This document shows, in pieces, positions 61,071 to 64,000 of a stretch of DNA of 64,000 nucleotides. The notes below the pieces were generated by a model. It saw only the letters and a program-made list of their open reading frames with translations. It was not told the origin of the DNA and searched no databases. Positions within the stretch are counted from its first letter, which is position 1, and each line of letters starts with the position of its first letter. Both the position numbers and the translations under genes were made by a program. The stretch is from Aeromicrobium camelliae (GTDB taxonomy: Bacteria; Actinomycetota; Actinomycetes; Propionibacteriales; Nocardioidaceae). The stretch is taken from positions 1-64,000 of the forward strand of contig NZ_RQJX01000014.1 in the NCBI RefSeq assembly GCF_003850045.1, read 5' to 3'.

Positions 61071-62524
61071 GCGGTGAGCTCAAGGACGTGTCGGCGCTCG
61101 GCCGCGAATCCTCGTGGGAGGGCGTTCGGGCGGTCGTGGCCGGCTTCGGCATCAGCGGTTTCGCCGCGGCGGACACACTGACGCACCTGGGCGCGTCGGT
61201 CATCGCCGTGGACGAGTCCGAAGGGGACCGCGAGCGTCGCGAGAAGGCCACGCTGCTGCAGATCCTCGGCGCCGACGTGCGTCTGGGGGAGGGGGCCACC
61301 GCCACGCTCCCCGACGACGTCGACCTCGTGGTGACCTCGCCGGGCTGGAGGCCGGACACCCCGATGCTCGTGCAGGCCGCCGAGCGCGGCGTCCCCGTGT
61401 GGGGTGACGTCGAGCTGGCCTGGCGCTTGCGCGGACCCGATGCCGCTCCGTGGCTCGTCGTCACCGGGACCAACGGCAAGACCACGACGGTGCGGATGCT
61501 CGAGAGCATCTTGCAGGCCGCCGGGCTGCGTGCTCGTGCGGTCGGCAACGTCGGTACGCCCGTCCTCGAGGCGGTCATGGACCCGGCCGGATACGACGTC
61601 CTGGCCGTCGAACTCTCCAGCTTCCAACTGCACTGGACGACCTCGATGTCGGCCGAGTCAGCCGCCGTCCTCAACATCGCGCCCGACCACTACGACTGGC
61701 ACGGAGGAGCGGAGGCGTACGCCGCCGCCAAGGGCCGCGCCTACGAACACGTGCAGCGCGCGTGCGTCTACAACGTCGCCGACCCCGAGACCCGGCGCCT
61801 GGTCGAGGAGGCCGACGTCGTCGAGGGGGCGCGCGCGATCGGTTTCACGCTCGGCATCCCCGGGCTGAGCGAGCTCGGCGTGGTGGACGGACTGCTCGCG
61901 GACCGGGCCTTCGTGGAGAATCGCGCTGAGCAGGCCGCCGAGCTCGGCTCCGTCCGCGACTTGTACTCCGACGCGCCCCACGTCGTCGCCAACGCACTCG
62001 CCGCGGCCGCGCTCGCTCGCGCGCACGGAGTGGAGCCCAAGGCGGTGCGCGACGGGCTGCGCGCCTTCCGGCCGGGGCCGCATCGCGTCGCCGACGTCGG
62101 CTCGATCGGCGGCGTGCGCTACGTCGACGACTCCAAGGCCACCAACACGCATGCGGCGCTGGCCTCGCTCCGATCGGTCCCGCGCGCCGTCTGGATCGCC
62201 GGTGGGCTGGCCAAGGGCCAGACCTTCGACGACCTCGTCACCGAGGCGCGCGACCGGCTCCGCGCGGTCGTCCTCATCGGACGTGATCGAGCGATCATCG
62301 CCGACGCGCTCACGCGACACGCGCCCGAAGTCCCCGTGGTGGAGGTCGAGACGGGACAGGATGACCTCATGGATCGCGTCGTCGAGGTCGCCTCGTCGCT
62401 GGCTGACGCCGGTGACACGGTGCTGTTGGCCCCCGGCTGCGCGTCCATGGACCAGTTCACCGACTACGCGCACCGCGGTGAGGCGTTCACGGACGCCGTA
62501 CGACGGCTCGCCGAACGCGCGTAG
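61067..62524 (+). CDS. murD: UDP-MurNAc-L-alanine:D-glutamate ligase
   Basis: Adds D-Glu to UDP-MurNAc-L-Ala. The 485 aa hold the uridine-binding [20 protein letters not shown], the ATP motif [29 protein letters not shown] and [20 protein letters not shown] 61067 overlaps the mraY stop. Confidence 0.95.
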   Translation: MSGELKDVSALGRESSWEGVRAVVAGFGISGFAAADTLTHLGASVIAVDESEGDRERREKATLLQILGADVRLGEGATATLPDDVDLVVTSPGWRPDTPMLVQAAERGVPVWGDVELAWRLRGPDAAPWLVVTGTNGKTTTVRMLESILQAAGLRARAVGNVGTPVLEAVMDPAGYDVLAVELSSFQLHWTTSMSAESAAVLNIAPDHYDWHGGAEAYAAAKGRAYEHVQRACVYNVADPETRRLVEEADVVEGARAIGFTLGIPGLSELGVVDGLLADRAFVENRAEQAAELGSVRDLYSDAPHVVANALAAAALARAHGVEPKAVRDGLRAFRPGPHRVADVGSIGGVRYVDDSKATNTHAALASLRSVPRAVWIAGGLAKGQTFDDLVTEARDRLRAVVLIGRDRAIIADALTRHAPEVPVVEVETGQDDLMDRVVEVASSLADAGDTVLLAPGCASMDQFTDYAHRGEAFTDAVRRLAERA

Positions 62525-62569
62525 TCCCGACACTTCCTTCCCCACCCCCGCTCGCCGAAGGATCTGCTC

Positions 62570-63778
62570 ATGAGCATTTCGGCACCCCGCCGGTCCACGT
62601 CGGCGCTCGATGCCGTCCGTCAGGTGCTCTCGCGCCCGCTCGCGTCGTACCAGATCGTCCTCGGGCTCACGGCGATCCTGCTCGGCCTCGGCCTCATCAT
62701 GGTCCTGAGCGCGAGCTCGGTCTACGCCTTGCGCCTGTTCGACAACTCCTTCTACATCGTCACCCGGCAGGCGGTCTTCGCCGTGCTGGGTGTCCTCGGC
62801 TTCGTCGCCGTGCTGCGTTTGCCCTGGAACGTCCTGCGCGCCCTGATGCGGCCCGCCCTGCTCGGCACGGTCGTGCTCATCGGCCTGACCTTCACCCCGC
62901 TCGGCGTCGAGATCAACGGCAACCGCAACTGGCTGCCGCTGTTCGCCGGCGTCAGCGTCCAGCCGTCCGAGCTCGCCAAGCTGGCGCTCGTGCTGTGGAT
63001 CGCGGATCTCTACGCGCGGCGGTACAAGTACCTCGGAACCCCGCGGTACATCCTCACGCCCATGGTGCCCGTGGCCGGCGCGGTCGCCGCGCTCGTCGTG
63101 GCGCAGAAGGACCTCGGCACCGCTCTCGTGCTGTTCGCCGTCATCGTGGGCATGCTGTGGGTCGCCGGGCTGCCGGGCCGCCACATGTGGTTCATGGTGC
63201 TGGCGCTCGGCGTCCTGCTCATCTTCTTCGTCGCCACGGCACCGCACCGCATCACCCGACTGCTCAGCTTCCTCGACCCCACCGCCGACCCCGAGGGTGC
63301 CGGCCACCAGTCGATCAAGGCCATGATGGCGTTCGCCCGGGGCGGTTTCTGGGGCGTCGGGCTCGGCGGCAGCCGGCAGAAGTGGGGGGCGCTGCCCGAG
63401 GCGCACAACGACTTCATCCTCGCCGTGATCGGCGAAGAGCTCGGCCTGGCCGGCACGCTGGTGCTGTTGAGCCTGTTCGGCATGCTGGGCTTCGTCGGCT
63501 TCCGGATCGCCATGCGCAGCCGCGACCGCTTCGCGCGGTACGCCGCGGCCGGCATCACGATCTGGTTGCTGTCGCAGGCCATCATCAACGTCGGCATGGT
63601 GCTCGGCCTGCTGCCGGTCATCGGCATCCCGTTGCCGCTCATCTCGTACGGAGGTTCCAGCCTGCTCGCGACGCTCGTGGGACTCGGGGTCCTGGCCAAG
63701 TGCGCCACGACCGAGCCCGGCGCGGCTCAAGCACTGGCGGCCAGCCGCCGCCAGCGCCGTCGCGGCAGCAAGAAGTAG
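62570..63778 (+). CDS. ftsW: Peptidoglycan glycosyltransferase FtsW (SEDS)
   Basis: Polymerises septal glycan with FtsI. The 402 aa have about 10 helices. SEDS motifs are NRNWLPLFAGVSVQPSELAKLAL, QKDLGTALVLFAV, RGGFWGVGLGGSRQKWG and LPEAHNDFILAVIGEELGLAG, then GIPLPLISYGGSSLLATLVGLGVL. ATG 62570 has AAGGATC 8 nt upstream. Confidence 0.95.
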   Translation: MSISAPRRSTSALDAVRQVLSRPLASYQIVLGLTAILLGLGLIMVLSASSVYALRLFDNSFYIVTRQAVFAVLGVLGFVAVLRLPWNVLRALMRPALLGTVVLIGLTFTPLGVEINGNRNWLPLFAGVSVQPSELAKLALVLWIADLYARRYKYLGTPRYILTPMVPVAGAVAALVVAQKDLGTALVLFAVIVGMLWVAGLPGRHMWFMVLALGVLLIFFVATAPHRITRLLSFLDPTADPEGAGHQSIKAMMAFARGGFWGVGLGGSRQKWGALPEAHNDFILAVIGEELGLAGTLVLLSLFGMLGFVGFRIAMRSRDRFARYAAAGITIWLLSQAIINVGMVLGLLPVIGIPLPLISYGGSSLLATLVGLGVLAKCATTEPGAAQALAASRRQRRRGSKK

Positions 63779-63781
63779 ACG

Positions 63782-64000
63782 ATGACGATGCGCGTTCTCC
63801 TCGCCGGCGGCGGAACCGCCGGCCACACATCCCCCTTGCTCGCGACCGCAGCGGTGCTGCGCGAGTCCGGCGACACGATCGTCTGCCTCGGCACCCCCCG
63901 GGGTCTGGAGGTCGAGCTCATCCCGCGCGCCGGGTACGAGCTCGAACTCGTCCCGCCGGTCCCGCTGCCGCGGCGGCCCAACGCCGATCTCGTGAAGCTG
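63782..64000 (+). CDS. murG: MurG N-acetylglucosaminyltransferase, N-terminal part (cut by window end)
   Basis: Makes lipid II from lipid I. The 73 visible codons show MRVLLAGGGTAGHTSPLLATAAVL, the GGGTAGH motif of MurG, and end at LPRRPNADLVKL. ATG 63782 or 63788 starts 3-9 bp after ftsW. Confidence 0.93.
   Translation, partial: MTMRVLLAGGGTAGHTSPLLATAAVLRESGDTIVCLGTPRGLEVELIPRAGYELELVPPVPLPRRPNADLVKL

Noticed and set aside
61658-63826. A 722-codon minus-strand frame opposite murD and ftsW
   Set aside because: Low-complexity Glu/Asp/His/Arg-rich antisense shadow; both sense genes carry clear family motifs.

Overview
The window is high-GC, gene-dense actinobacterial DNA, most likely from Nocardioidaceae (Aeromicrobium- or Nocardioides-like). 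This is inferred from gene content and order, not from a search. The signs are the DUF3040, DUF3043 and DUF4191 proteins, an actinobacterial QcrCAB/CtaCDEF respiratory set, a GlnR-type glnA promoter, PspA-HtpX-PspAB, class II DAHP synthase, and a dcw cluster that starts with mraZ. From memory, the order glnA-RDD-DUF4191-lipA-lipB-epimerase-sucB ... pepA-gcvT ... cta/qcr-trpD ... aroG-kinase ... mraZ-to-murG runs like the Mycobacterium tuberculosis glnA1-to-murG block, so most of the window is conserved chromosomal backbone.

Layout: 1-1.95 kb is accessory and decaying. It holds the end of an IS3-like element, a flavin monooxygenase fragment cut by it, a TetR regulator and a frameshifted second monooxygenase. 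2.1-11.2 kb carries nitrogen and lipoate functions: glnA with two GlnR boxes, lipB-lipA, a TIGR01777 epimerase, the E2 gene sucB (broken by two frameshifts) and lpdA. 11.3-16.6 kb holds a J-domain protein, a beta-lactamase-fold hydrolase, pepA and gcvT. 16.6-22.8 kb holds pspA-htpX-pspAB, an aminotransferase, glycerate kinase, an ErpA-like protein and a PfkB kinase. 22.9-33.0 kb holds the terminal oxidase and bc1 complex (ctaC-ctaD-ctaF facing qcrC-qcrA-qcrB and ctaE). These are separated by an L,D-transpeptidase lipoprotein and a chloramphenicol-exporter-like MFS gene that look inserted. 33-43 kb holds a receiver-like protein, trpD, an Lrp-type protein, an exonuclease/GIY-YIG protein, a glycine-rich LPDTG surface protein, a c-di-AMP riboswitch ahead of an NlpC/P60 hydrolase, a membrane protease and an acyl-CoA ligase. 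43-53 kb holds a ROK kinase, an acyltransferase, DAHP synthase, a PASTA kinase, a prenyl synthase, metF, an FAD oxidoreductase and a methyltransferase. From 53.2 kb to the right edge is the dcw cluster mraZ-(small ORF)-rsmH-ftsL-ftsI-murE-murF-mraY-murD-ftsW-murG.

Functional links: lipoate made by LipB/LipA serves SucB and the glycine cleavage system of GcvT. The Qcr and Cta proteins form one respiratory chain. Cell-wall growth is represented by the dcw genes, a PASTA kinase, an L,D-transpeptidase and a riboswitch-controlled NlpC/P60 hydrolase.

The most striking non-gene signal is a fixed promoter geometry. About 25 genes have a TANNNT-type -10 hexamer ending 6-8 nt (mostly exactly 6) before the start codon, which predicts leaderless mRNAs. 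In three divergent pairs the two -10 elements abut, overlap or nearly touch. The same geometry was used to choose many start codons. No tRNA, rRNA or CRISPR array was seen, and no stretch over 300 bp lacks a gene or regulatory element.
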